Shown here in pieces: positions 52,352-60,447 of a DNA stretch of 64,000 nt (its first letter is position 1; each line of letters starts with the position of its first letter). Position numbers and translations under genes: made by a program. The notes beneath the pieces are model-generated. The model did no database searches, was not told where the DNA came from, and saw only the letters and a program-made list of their open reading frames with translations. Origin of the DNA: Acidobacteriota bacterium. GTDB lineage: Bacteria > Acidobacteriota > Terriglobia > Acidiferrales > UBA7541. Location: the NCBI GenBank assembly GCA_013289955.1, contig JABCYZ010000005.1, forward strand, positions 224,449 to 288,448, in the 5' to 3' direction.

Positions 52352-53287
52352 ATGAAGATTTTGGTCTGGGGCGGGGGAGTTGTCGGAACATTGTATGCAG
52401 GACGGCTGCAGAATGCTGGGCATCAGGTCACTGTTTTGGCTCGCTCCTTCAGGCTCGCAGACATTCGCCGTCACGGTTTAATACTTGAAGATGTTGCGAG
52501 CGGCGCTCAGTCAGTTACTCTTGTAGATGTTGCCGAACAACTTTCACCCGAAGACTTCTACGATATTGCACTGATTGCCGTACGCTGGGACCAATTGGGC
52601 GGAGTCATGCCCGCTCTGACGGCAAACAAGAAGATTCCAAGCATAGTATTTATGTTGAACAATCCCCTAGGCTCCGCAGACCTGGTCAAAGCTCTCGGGG
52701 CGGACCGAGTAGTCCTGGGATTCCCCGGTGCGGGTGGAGCGCTCGAGGGGCACGTCGTACGTTACGCTTTAATCGCCCAACAACCGACGACCATTGGTGA
52801 ACCGGGCGGCGCCATGACCAGCCGACTGCAGGCGTTAGCGGAAGCTTTCCGTGCATCCGGCTTCAAGACGCGGATAGACGCTGACATCAACTCCTGGTTG
52901 CTTTCGCATGCTTTTTTTGTGACTGCCGTGAGCGGTGCGATCTATCTAGCCGGAGGGAGTTGCGAGCGATTAGGTCATAGTCAGACGCTCCTAAATCTGA
53001 TGGTCCGCGGAGTGCGCGAAGGATTCAATGCGGTCCGTCGCATGGAGCATGCTGTTCGCCCGTTTCCCCTCATGGTGGTTTTCTCCTGGCTGCCGCGTCC
53101 GTTTGCCGTTCGCTATTGGCGTCGTTTCTTCTTGAACCCAAACGCAGAATACGTCTTCGCTCGACATGTACTGCACGCGTCCACAGAGATGCGGGCGCTT
53201 GCGGCGGAATGCCAGTTGTTGGTGAATAGGAGCGGCATTGCTTCCCCTGCTTTGAGTCAACTTTATCGCGCTGTAGCGACTTCGTAG
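52352..53287 (+). CDS. ketopantoate reductase (ApbA/PanE) family protein
   Basis: A 311-aa NADPH-binding protein: N-terminal MKILVWGGGVVGTLYAGRLQNAGHQVTVLAR is the Rossmann fold with GxGxxG-like pattern. The C-terminal helical domain carries an altered dimer/active-site region (DADINSWLLSHAFFVTAVSGA) where classical PanE has a catalytic Lys. So it may not be a true ketopantoate reductase. GAGG lies 6 nt before ATG 52352, chosen over the in-frame GTG at 52346. It is divergent from the SulP gene. Confidence 0.85.
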   Translation: MKILVWGGGVVGTLYAGRLQNAGHQVTVLARSFRLADIRRHGLILEDVASGAQSVTLVDVAEQLSPEDFYDIALIAVRWDQLGGVMPALTANKKIPSIVFMLNNPLGSADLVKALGADRVVLGFPGAGGALEGHVVRYALIAQQPTTIGEPGGAMTSRLQALAEAFRASGFKTRIDADINSWLLSHAFFVTAVSGAIYLAGGSCERLGHSQTLLNLMVRGVREGFNAVRRMEHAVRPFPLMVVFSWLPRPFAVRYWRRFFLNPNAEYVFARHVLHASTEMRALAAECQLLVNRSGIASPALSQLYRAVATS

Positions 53288-53326
53288 CCGTGAAATGATT
53301 GACGTCCCACGAGGAAAGGCACGCCC

Positions 53327-53527
53327 ATGAACCTGTTCAAAACTTTCAGGTTGAAATGGTGGCAGGCCGGTTGCTTTAAGTTCGGAGCGTTAGCCTCAGG
53401 AATTACTATCGGAGCTTATTGCTGCGACTTTTTCGGCGGTTACCGGAGAGGTGGATTCGATCCCAGATTCAGAGATCCGCGTACTTATCAGGCAAAGCGG
53501 CGATGGCTCTTGCAGTCCCTGCGTTAA
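53327..53527 (+). CDS. small membrane protein, possibly truncated
   Basis: A 66-aa frame with GGAAAGG about 7 nt before the ATG. The N-terminal half (FKTFRLKWWQAGCFKFGALASGITIGAYCCDFF) resembles the start of small two-helix membrane proteins I have seen in other bacteria. Those continue with a second hydrophobic helix, which is missing; instead an Arg-rich tail follows. It may be a frameshifted or decayed gene. It is 39 nt after the reductase gene and ends 4 nt before the convergent lipocalin-like gene's stop. Confidence 0.4.
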   Translation: MNLFKTFRLKWWQAGCFKFGALASGITIGAYCCDFFGGYRRGGFDPRFRDPRTYQAKRRWLLQSLR

Positions 53528-53531
53528 GCCT

Positions 53532-54131
53532 CTATGGCTTCTCTCGAGTTTGGTCGGTTATCCAGTTCGTTTCCCAAGTTTTTCCACCATCGGCGGAGAA
53601 CGCCTGCTCGAAATGTGGCGAATTCGTTGTGACTCCTGTCCAGACAAATCGGGCATAGACCGCTCTACCCTCGTAAACTTGCTGGTTATAGAATTCCCCG
53701 CGGCCATTGCTGAACTGCCCGACCATGGGATTCGGCTCCAGGACTCCATCGGCTGCATTCGCCCAGTAAATGCTCCACTGATGAGACTCAGGGTTGTAAA
53801 GACGCAGCGCCAAACCCTGGATGTGTATGAGCTTGTCCGCGCTCTCGACATTCATTTCTTCCACCTCCGCGCGTCCGTCCAAGACTTTCCGGCAGACGGT
53901 GGTCCCGTCGAATTCCACCCATTCCGAGGAGCCAGCTAACCGCCGTTTTAATCGTTTCAGGTGAAATTTCCAGGAGCCAACGAGGAAGTCAAAATCGTGC
54001 TGCCCATCTCGTTTGTCGGCTACACTCTGTTGAGCGCTAACCGTACTGTTCTGTGTCCGCACTCTTTCAATGGGGAAAACAAGCAACGCGCCAATCAAAC
54101 CAAAGACGAGCGGGAGTTTGTGTAATTTCAT
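53532..54131 (-). CDS. exported DUF1579-like (calycin-type) protein
   Basis: A 199-aa protein: signal peptide (LPLVFGLIGALLVFPIERV), then HDFDFLVGSWKFHLKRLKRR and WYIYWANAADG-like strands, a pattern of the DUF1579 family (beta-barrel, lipocalin-like). The C-terminal FSADGGKTWETNWITD is also typical. GGAGG lies 8 nt before ATG 54131, which decides against the in-frame start at 54182. The function is unknown. The 260 nt upstream to 54391 show no gene. Confidence 0.78.
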   Translation of the reverse strand: MKLHKLPLVFGLIGALLVFPIERVRTQNSTVSAQQSVADKRDGQHDFDFLVGSWKFHLKRLKRRLAGSSEWVEFDGTTVCRKVLDGRAEVEEMNVESADKLIHIQGLALRLYNPESHQWSIYWANAADGVLEPNPMVGQFSNGRGEFYNQQVYEGRAVYARFVWTGVTTNSPHFEQAFSADGGKTWETNWITDQTREKP

Positions 54132-54391
54132 TACGGGTTCCTCCAGGTCCAAACTTTTGGGGAGACGATGATGCTTTCCCAAATGAGCTTCCCACTAGCG
54201 TCGTAAAATAGCCACATTCGACTACCCACCCGATTCTGGCGGAATTAAACATGGCTGCAGCATTGGGACCAGACCCCTGCTGCGACACTGTTTTCGCCAC
54301 ACGTACCAGACCGCCGATGGAGTCTGGGTTTCGACCTCAGCGATAAAGATTGGACCAAAGATTGATCCAACGGGCGGCGAGTCCCGCTTGT

Positions 54392-55558
54392 TTAGCGGAC
54401 TTCGACGAGCACGAGGGACACGTCGTCGACCAGCGGGCCGTTGCGCCACGCAGCGACGCGATGGAGAATGCCCTCTTTCATCTCGTTGAACGGCAAAAGC
54501 GCTGTTTCGCGAACGAAGTTCTGTACACCCTCTACTCTGAGCATTTCGCCACGCGAGTCGAACACGTCGGTAATGCCATCGGTGTAGAGCACGATGCGGT
54601 CGCCAGACTCGAGCTCTGTGTAAAGCGTGGCATCGGCGTCCACGGCATCTGGCAGCGAGCCCAGAATCAGACTGCGGGACGGGAGCAAGCGAGGCTCGGC
54701 ACCTGGCTGGACAATCATCGCCGGTGGATGTCCGGCTCCGGCGAATTCCATACTGGTTGCACTGCGGTCAAATCGAGCCGCCGCCAACGTGAAAAAGAAT
54801 CCCGACACGCCGACATGCTGAATCACGAGAGAGTTCAATTGTCGGAGCATGTCCCCGAGCGGTGCGCGGTTGCCCAGTAGTGATAACGTCTCCGAGTATA
54901 TTCGGTTGGCGACGAGCGCGGAGCTGATTCCGTGACCAGAGACATCACAGACCAAGACATTCAAGTGTTCTGCCTCTGTGGGAGCTACCAAGCCGAAGTC
55001 GCCGCCGATTCTGTGCGCTGGCTGGTAGAAGGTGTCAACCCGCAAGCCTCCCCAGTGGATGGCTTTTGGTGCCAGGCTCTGCTGCACTCGGGTCGCCAGC
55101 AGCAGGTCTTGCTCAATCTCTCTGTGATGCTCTTGGAGCCGCGCATTTGCGGCGCGGAGCCTCTCTTCCGTACCTTTCTGTTCCGAAATATCGGCCAGCG
55201 TCACGATTACGAAACGCTCTCCTTCGGGCCCGTATATTGCTCGAAGACTGATCACCGCAGGAAGTCGCCCGCCGTCCTTCGTGGCCAGGAAGAACTCCTC
55301 GCGGCCGCGGCCCTTCTCCCGGGTTTTCTCTCGAAACGCCTGGACACGGGCATGGTCATCAGCCCCAAGAACCAGCTGCACGGCATCGCGGCCGATGATT
55401 TCAGCGCGAAGGAATCCGGTCATTTCCTCGAAGACCGTGTTGACAAAGAGAATCAGACCGGAATCACTGGCGATCACAACACCGTCATTCAGGGTTTCGA
55501 GAATGGGCTCCATCTGCTGGAGCCATTGCGGTCTTTCGCTGTGCACGAGATCTCCCAT
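54392..55558 (-). CDS. PAS-domain SpoIIE/PP2C-type serine phosphatase
   Basis: A 388-aa signalling protein: N-terminal PAS domain (about 15-130; LETLNDGVVIASDSGLILFVN), a coiled-coil linker (about 130-155; LRAANARLQEHHREIEQDLLLATRVQQSLAP) and a SpoIIE phosphatase domain (about 170-388) with RIGGDFG, LVCDVSGHGISSALVA, LYTDGITDVF and the terminal DDVSLVLV metal ligands. Such proteins act on anti-anti-sigma factors. AGGA lies 6 nt before ATG 55558, so its 74-nt overlap with the glycoside hydrolase gene seems real. Confidence 0.93.
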   Translation of the reverse strand: MGDLVHSERPQWLQQMEPILETLNDGVVIASDSGLILFVNTVFEEMTGFLRAEIIGRDAVQLVLGADDHARVQAFREKTREKGRGREEFFLATKDGGRLPAVISLRAIYGPEGERFVIVTLADISEQKGTEERLRAANARLQEHHREIEQDLLLATRVQQSLAPKAIHWGGLRVDTFYQPAHRIGGDFGLVAPTEAEHLNVLVCDVSGHGISSALVANRIYSETLSLLGNRAPLGDMLRQLNSLVIQHVGVSGFFFTLAAARFDRSATSMEFAGAGHPPAMIVQPGAEPRLLPSRSLILGSLPDAVDADATLYTELESGDRIVLYTDGITDVFDSRGEMLRVEGVQNFVRETALLPFNEMKEGILHRVAAWRNGPLVDDVSLVLVEVR

Positions 55559-57074
55559 CCGGGGTCCTTTTCAGACGAAGAGCGATTCCGTTACGGAATG
55601 CGGGCGATTGTAAGACTTTGTCGCCGCTTTTGTTCCGAAACTTCTCTAACTGCCCGGACTCTCCAGTCACTACACTTACCCACTCGGAGGAGTAGCTTCC
55701 TGGCGGAAGTTCGAGCGTGAGATCGCTCGGACCATTCCCGTCGAGGTAGATGGCGTACTCCTTTCCGGGACTGGAGAGGACGCGAGCCGTCGCTCCCGCA
55801 GCGTGCTTAACAGTGCGGGTGTCTGGGCGAAGATCAACCAAGGTGAACGATTCGAGGAACTGACTCAGGATGTGAAGTTGGTGGCGGAGAGAAGCGCTCC
55901 CGCCGCCCGGACCGTTTGGCTCGGCGAATGAGCCGTCTTCGTGGCCGGTCGTGAACGAATAATCCAAGGCGCCGAATGTGCTTCCGCCCGAGAGCATGAA
56001 ATTCCAGGCTTGGCGCCGGTAGGCGTCGTCGTCGCGGCCGAGAAAGCCCGTTTCGTCATAGGAGATGGCTTTGCCGAGGCCGTAATTTAGAATCACGGCG
56101 TCCGGGTAGGCGTAATGAAAGTTTACGATGTCGACGTTTGGCAGCAGCTTGCGGACGGCCAGGCGAAAATTGGAATAGTTCTGGGCGATGAGGTGGCGAT
56201 TGGGAAGCAAGGATTCCTCCCGGGTGATCCACTCCCCTACGCGCGCTTGCCACGCCATGGAGAGTTCATCGGGGAGATCCACCGAATTCGGATAGGTATC
56301 GCGCGAAGGCGGGCGGAGATAAGGGTTGATGACGTCGGTGAGAACGGGGCGGTCCGACCATGGCTCGTTTTGGAGTTCAAAAATTACATTGTCGAAGGCT
56401 TTGGCTTCGCGAACTATCTTCCGGGCGTATTTTTCCTGGTACGCGAGGATGTTTCCGTTTTCAAGAGTGTTGAGTTTCTTCCAGTCGATGGCGTCGGTGC
56501 CGTTAACGTTGTTGGCGGAATTTAGCGCGCTCATTTGCCATTGCGCTTCGGCGTAATGAGCCGAGAACAGCGTTACTTCCACAACGATTCCACGTTTGCC
56601 AGCTTCAGCGAGGAAATCACGATACCGCGTGAAAAATTCGTCGTCCCATTTTTCAAGATCGAATTTGTTCCCGCCGCCGGCATAGCCCGGCGTTTCGCTG
56701 CGAGCCCATGGCGCGAGGAAGTGTCCCGGTTCGGGGGCAAGATCGTTGTGCAGGATGCCGAACGATTTCGCAGGGACTTCGACGTACGAGCCAGCGAAGA
56801 GACGCGTGTAGTTCAGGCCGTCGGCTTCCAGTGCGGCGAGATAGCGGTGATAGTCAAAATCCCGATTCAACACGGCGCCGTAATGTTCGCCGCTCGTAAT
56901 GAGCGCAACGGCTTTTCCGCGGAACAGAAAATAGTGCGGATTCGCGGGATGGAGACGGATGGGTTGAGGTTTGGCGGTTTGTGGAGAGGTTCCTTGCGGC
57001 GTTGCTTGAACCGTTGGAATTAGAAGTGCGACAAGCGCCAGGGCGCGGACTGTTTTTTGGATTGCGCTAAGCAT
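55485..57074 (-). CDS. exported clan GH-A type glycoside hydrolase
   Basis: A 529-aa secreted protein: signal peptide (about 8-26) and a TIM-barrel hydrolase domain with the acid/base pair ELQNEPW (Glu237) and the nucleophile segment ISYDETGF (Glu341), plus a C-terminal beta domain (about 430-505). The spacing fits GH5-like families, but the exact family and substrate are unclear. The last 25 residues are Arg-rich and overlap the phosphatase gene by 74 nt, suggesting a late frameshift or read-through of the original stop. It is 15 nt downstream of mtnA. Confidence 0.85.
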   Translation of the reverse strand: MLSAIQKTVRALALVALLIPTVQATPQGTSPQTAKPQPIRLHPANPHYFLFRGKAVALITSGEHYGAVLNRDFDYHRYLAALEADGLNYTRLFAGSYVEVPAKSFGILHNDLAPEPGHFLAPWARSETPGYAGGGNKFDLEKWDDEFFTRYRDFLAEAGKRGIVVEVTLFSAHYAEAQWQMSALNSANNVNGTDAIDWKKLNTLENGNILAYQEKYARKIVREAKAFDNVIFELQNEPWSDRPVLTDVINPYLRPPSRDTYPNSVDLPDELSMAWQARVGEWITREESLLPNRHLIAQNYSNFRLAVRKLLPNVDIVNFHYAYPDAVILNYGLGKAISYDETGFLGRDDDAYRRQAWNFMLSGGSTFGALDYSFTTGHEDGSFAEPNGPGGGSASLRHQLHILSQFLESFTLVDLRPDTRTVKHAAGATARVLSSPGKEYAIYLDGNGPSDLTLELPPGSYSSEWVSVVTGESGQLEKFRNKSGDKVLQSPAFRNGIALRLKRTPDGRSRAQRKTAMAPADGAHSRNPE

Positions 57075-57089
57075 TCGAATGTGCGCGAG

Positions 57090-58166
57090 CTAGCGCGTGG
57101 CAGGAACTGCTGCGAGCTGGGCGGAGCTGGCCAAGGCGCGCAGGGATTCGGTGTACGGGGCGCGAGCCACGCCACGTTCGCTGAAGATAGCGGCGATGTA
57201 ACGGGAGGGGGTGACGTCAAAAGCGGGATGCGCGGCGTGAACGTCGGGCGCGATGCGCACGCCTTGCAAATGCGTGACTTCCGAGGCAGAGCGTTCTTCG
57301 ATGGGAATATGATCGCCGTCGGGAAGGGAAAGATCGAACGTCGAGACTGGAGCGGCAATGTAGAAGGGCACTTTGTTTTCTTTGGCGAGCACGGCGATCT
57401 GGTATGTGCCGATTTTGTTGGCAGTGTCGCCGTTGGCGGCGATACGGTCGGCGCCAGTGACGATGGCGCCTACTTTGCCGGTCTTCAGGAAATGCCCGAC
57501 CATGTTGTCGGTGATGAGCGTGAGGGGGATTCCGCCTTTGTACAGTTCCCAAGCCGTTAGGCGCGCGCCTTGCAAATAAGGACGCGTTTCGGGGACGAGG
57601 ATGTGGATTTTTTTGCCCTGTTCGAAGGCTACGCGGATTACGCCAAGCGCGGTGCCGATGCCGCCGGTGGCCAAGGCGCCGGCGTTGCATTGCGTCATGA
57701 CTTGTCCATTGGCGGGCATGAATTCCGCGCCATACCGGCCGATCGCTTCGTCGGTGGCTTTTTTCTCCAGATGAACTTGTTGGGCTTCTTCGACCATGGC
57801 CTGGCGGATTTTCGCGAGGTCGGAAGTGCGGGCGGTGAGTTCGGCAAAGCGGCGCTTCATGCGCTCGATAGCCCAGAAAAGATCGACGGCGGTGGGACGC
57901 GTTTCCGCAAGGGTGTCGCAGACTTCTCTGAATTCAGTCGACAAGGCTTCTACGGAATTTGCGGAAGAATGAAGAACGCCTAGCGCGGCACCCATGGCCG
58001 CGGCCACGCCGATTGCCGGCGCGCCTCGAATGACCATGTCGCGGATGGCTTTCGCGACTTCGCGGTAGTTGGTGTAGGTGTAGCTGACTTCCTCGGCGGG
58101 AAGGCGACGCTGGTCGAGCATGACCACACCGCGGTCGGTCCATTCGATGGGTTGAGCCACATACAT
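57090..58166 (-). CDS. mtnA: S-methyl-5-thioribose-1-phosphate isomerase
   Basis: Methionine-salvage enzyme converting MTR-1-P to MTRu-1-P; 358 aa. The catalytic Cys160 in TQCNAGAL and Asp240 in TGADRI sit at exactly the residue numbers known for the B. subtilis enzyme, and RGAPAIG and [12 protein letters not shown] are conserved. ATG 58166 gives the normal N-terminus; the in-frame ATG at 58211 is rejected. GAGGA is 10 nt upstream. No other methionine-salvage gene is in the window, and I see no SAM riboswitch upstream. Confidence 0.97.
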   Translation of the reverse strand: MYVAQPIEWTDRGVVMLDQRRLPAEEVSYTYTNYREVAKAIRDMVIRGAPAIGVAAAMGAALGVLHSSANSVEALSTEFREVCDTLAETRPTAVDLFWAIERMKRRFAELTARTSDLAKIRQAMVEEAQQVHLEKKATDEAIGRYGAEFMPANGQVMTQCNAGALATGGIGTALGVIRVAFEQGKKIHILVPETRPYLQGARLTAWELYKGGIPLTLITDNMVGHFLKTGKVGAIVTGADRIAANGDTANKIGTYQIAVLAKENKVPFYIAAPVSTFDLSLPDGDHIPIEERSASEVTHLQGVRIAPDVHAAHPAFDVTPSRYIAAIFSERGVARAPYTESLRALASSAQLAAVPATR

Positions 58167-58329
58167 TTTATGCGAATCCTCAGTGATTGCGGACCGAGAG
58201 CCGGTCTCCAATTAAATTTGAGAAAAACCAGGCGGCCTGCTCAAGCGAACAATATCACCGGGCCCCTAGGAACATTGTAGCGGAGGCGGAGGCGCAAGAC
58301 GAATCGGTCATTTAGCACCTCTAAAACCC

Positions 58330-59286
58330 TTAGCGGGTGGGGGTCATTTTGCTGAAGCCGCTGGTGCCGAGAATCGTGAAGAGGGCGATCATGGAGTTGT
58401 AGCCCAGGTGGAGCAGAAAACTGGCGAAGACGGAGCCGGTGCGTGCGCGTACAAACGTGAAAATGACACCGACCGCGATGAGCACGGCGACAAGACCCCA
58501 GGTCCAGCCAAGCTGGGCGCCGTGCATCAACCCAAAAAGGACGCCGGTCGAGATGACGCCAAACGCGACGCCGAAAGTTTTTGCAAACAACGGGTACAGA
58601 TAGCCGCGAAAGACAGTTTCTTCGACAAGCGGGGCAACCAGAACGGCCATGGCCATGAAGAGTATCGCCGTGTTTTTGTAGTGGAAGAGCTCCTCGATGG
58701 GCACGTCTTCCGGGGGCTGCATTTTCGCGGTGACGAGAAAGACCACGAGCGAAAGGGCGCAACCGGCAAAGAAGAAAAGCCAGGGACTGCGCGGGCGGCC
58801 GCCGACAGGCCGCACAAGCTTTCTCCAACCGAGGGTGCTCCAGAAGGGCGAGCCGGGGAGGACCGACAGGCTGACGTAGAGAAAAAGGAAAATCAGGCCG
58901 TACAAAAGGACCATGCTGCCCACAGCGAATACCGGCTTTGACATAACGAACCGCTCGAAGTCCTTTTCGTTCGAAAGCCGGCGGAGAGGAGCGGCGTAAT
59001 AAATCATGAAACTTACCTGAACAAGAAAAAAGCTGACGACTCCAAAAAATAAGAACACCACAAAATGCAGCCATGACCAGGAGATGCGCAAGTCTTCGGG
59101 CAGAGACGGACCGTAGGAAGGGGCGGCTCGAGGAACCGTAGCCGCCAGGCTGATGGGATCGCCGGCGAGCGGGAGTTCAGGAGGAGCAGAAACCAGGTCA
59201 GCGGCGCCTGGCTCCGCAGCAGAAGGCGGGGAGATTTCTTGCTCTGCAGGAAGAGGAGGTTTTTCGTCTTCGTTAAAGAAGGTCAT
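58330..59286 (-). CDS. CPBP family intramembrane metalloprotease
   Basis: A 318-aa membrane protein with a long Pro/Ala-rich cytoplasmic N-terminus (about 1-65) and about eight helices. The CPBP motifs are EETVFRG (222-228), GLMHGAQ (His255) and HLGYNS (His293, Asn297). The ATG at 59286 overlaps the stop of the deoxyhypusine-synthase-like gene (ATGA), which supports this start over the in-frame one at 59316 and implies coupling. The substrate is unknown. Confidence 0.9.
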   Translation of the reverse strand: MTFFNEDEKPPLPAEQEISPPSAAEPGAADLVSAPPELPLAGDPISLAATVPRAAPSYGPSLPEDLRISWSWLHFVVFLFFGVVSFFLVQVSFMIYYAAPLRRLSNEKDFERFVMSKPVFAVGSMVLLYGLIFLFLYVSLSVLPGSPFWSTLGWRKLVRPVGGRPRSPWLFFFAGCALSLVVFLVTAKMQPPEDVPIEELFHYKNTAILFMAMAVLVAPLVEETVFRGYLYPLFAKTFGVAFGVISTGVLFGLMHGAQLGWTWGLVAVLIAVGVIFTFVRARTGSVFASFLLHLGYNSMIALFTILGTSGFSKMTPTR

Positions 59287-60287
59287 TGTTTGCCTTGGCG
59301 CCGAGACCTCGGCCACCCAGCGGCCAGCGCGGCGGCTACCAGAGGCATGACCAGTTCATGATGGCCCGTGATGGCGTAGCCGCGCGATTCCGATTTGCGG
59401 CCTCCGCGTTCGGATACGGTGGGACGCTTCACTACATTCTGCAACGGACGGTAGTGCTGGATAAAGTCGAAGTTAGCTGTGGTGATGGGCTCAAGGGGCA
59501 CGCCCAGATTGCGCGCGACACTCACCGCCTTCAGAAATACTTCGGGAAGAAGCACCGCCGATCCCCAATTTAAATAGATGCCGCCGGGATGCATTTGTTT
59601 CACGAGAGCGCAGAAGAGTCGGAAATCGAGAAAAGTAGCAGCGCCGAGGCAGGGGCCGTCGGCGGCAGGATGCATGTGGGGGATGTCCGTGCCGATGGCG
59701 AGGTGAATCGTGACCGGGATGCGCTGTTTGTAAGCAGCGACGAGGACGCTCGAATCGGCATATTTTACATTGAGGATGCCGCTGGTGAGGAATTGGCCCG
59801 CTGCTTCGCCGTAGCCGATGTGGAGGCGGGCTGCGAGTTTCGAAAATTCGTTGATGTATTGGCCGGTTTCGCTGGCCATGCCGAACTGGCCTTTGCCAAG
59901 GCCGGCTTCGACGTCTTCGGAAGTGTTGCCCGAGAGGGCGATTTCAAAATCGTGGATGAGGGCTGCGCCGTTCATGGCGATACCGGAGACAAACCCACGG
60001 CGCATGAGGTCGATCAGGACAGGGCCGAGGCCAACTTTGATGACGTGGCCGCCGATGCCCCAGAGGATGGCGGCGCGCTTTTTGCGGGCTCGATGCATAG
60101 CAATTAGGAGATGGCGCAAATCCTGGGCGGCGAGGATGTCCGGGAGCGAATCGAGAAATTTTCTGAGGGAAGCGTTTGCGGCGGGCGGCTTGGCAAAGTC
60201 CCGGACGCTTACCTTGCTCTTGCGGGAAGAGAGCGGATACGTGTGGATTGAACCAAAGGTGAGTGGCGGCATGGAATAGATGCTCAT
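59283..60287 (-). CDS. deoxyhypusine-synthase-like protein, unknown function
   Basis: A 334-aa protein with the pattern of the deoxyhypusine synthase fold: WGIGGHVIKVGLGPVLIDLMRRG, AMNGAALIHDFEIAL, YADSSVLVAAYKQRIPVTIH, GGIYLNWGSAVLLPEVFLKAV. The region of the catalytic Lys of true synthases is not recognisable, and bacteria lack eIF5A, so the reaction is unlikely to be hypusine formation. It could be an NAD-dependent alkyl-transfer enzyme of unknown substrate. It is coupled to the CPBP protease gene downstream. Confidence 0.7.
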   Translation of the reverse strand: MSIYSMPPLTFGSIHTYPLSSRKSKVSVRDFAKPPAANASLRKFLDSLPDILAAQDLRHLLIAMHRARKKRAAILWGIGGHVIKVGLGPVLIDLMRRGFVSGIAMNGAALIHDFEIALSGNTSEDVEAGLGKGQFGMASETGQYINEFSKLAARLHIGYGEAAGQFLTSGILNVKYADSSVLVAAYKQRIPVTIHLAIGTDIPHMHPAADGPCLGAATFLDFRLFCALVKQMHPGGIYLNWGSAVLLPEVFLKAVSVARNLGVPLEPITTANFDFIQHYRPLQNVVKRPTVSERGGRKSESRGYAITGHHELVMPLVAAALAAGWPRSRRQGKQ

Positions 60288-60447
60288 CGAGGTTTACATA
60301 CTCTAACTCGCGAGTGGCCTGATACCAAGTATTCAGGAAGCGCGTCGAGACAGGGCCCAGCCCATGGAAGCTCCGGGTAAGCGTGCTGAGCTCCTTCAAA
60401 GAGTGCGCTGTTCCATCGCGATTTGACGAAAGGCGACAGGGCGGCGG

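Noticed and set aside
53419..53939. Plus-strand open frames opposite the DUF1579-like gene
   Set aside because: No ribosome-binding site and no protein-like features; the minus-strand gene has a signal peptide and good start.
59944..60399. 151-aa minus-strand frame overlapping the start of the deoxyhypusine-synthase-like gene
   Set aside because: Mostly a shadow frame of that gene; the non-overlapping part is short and unsupported.
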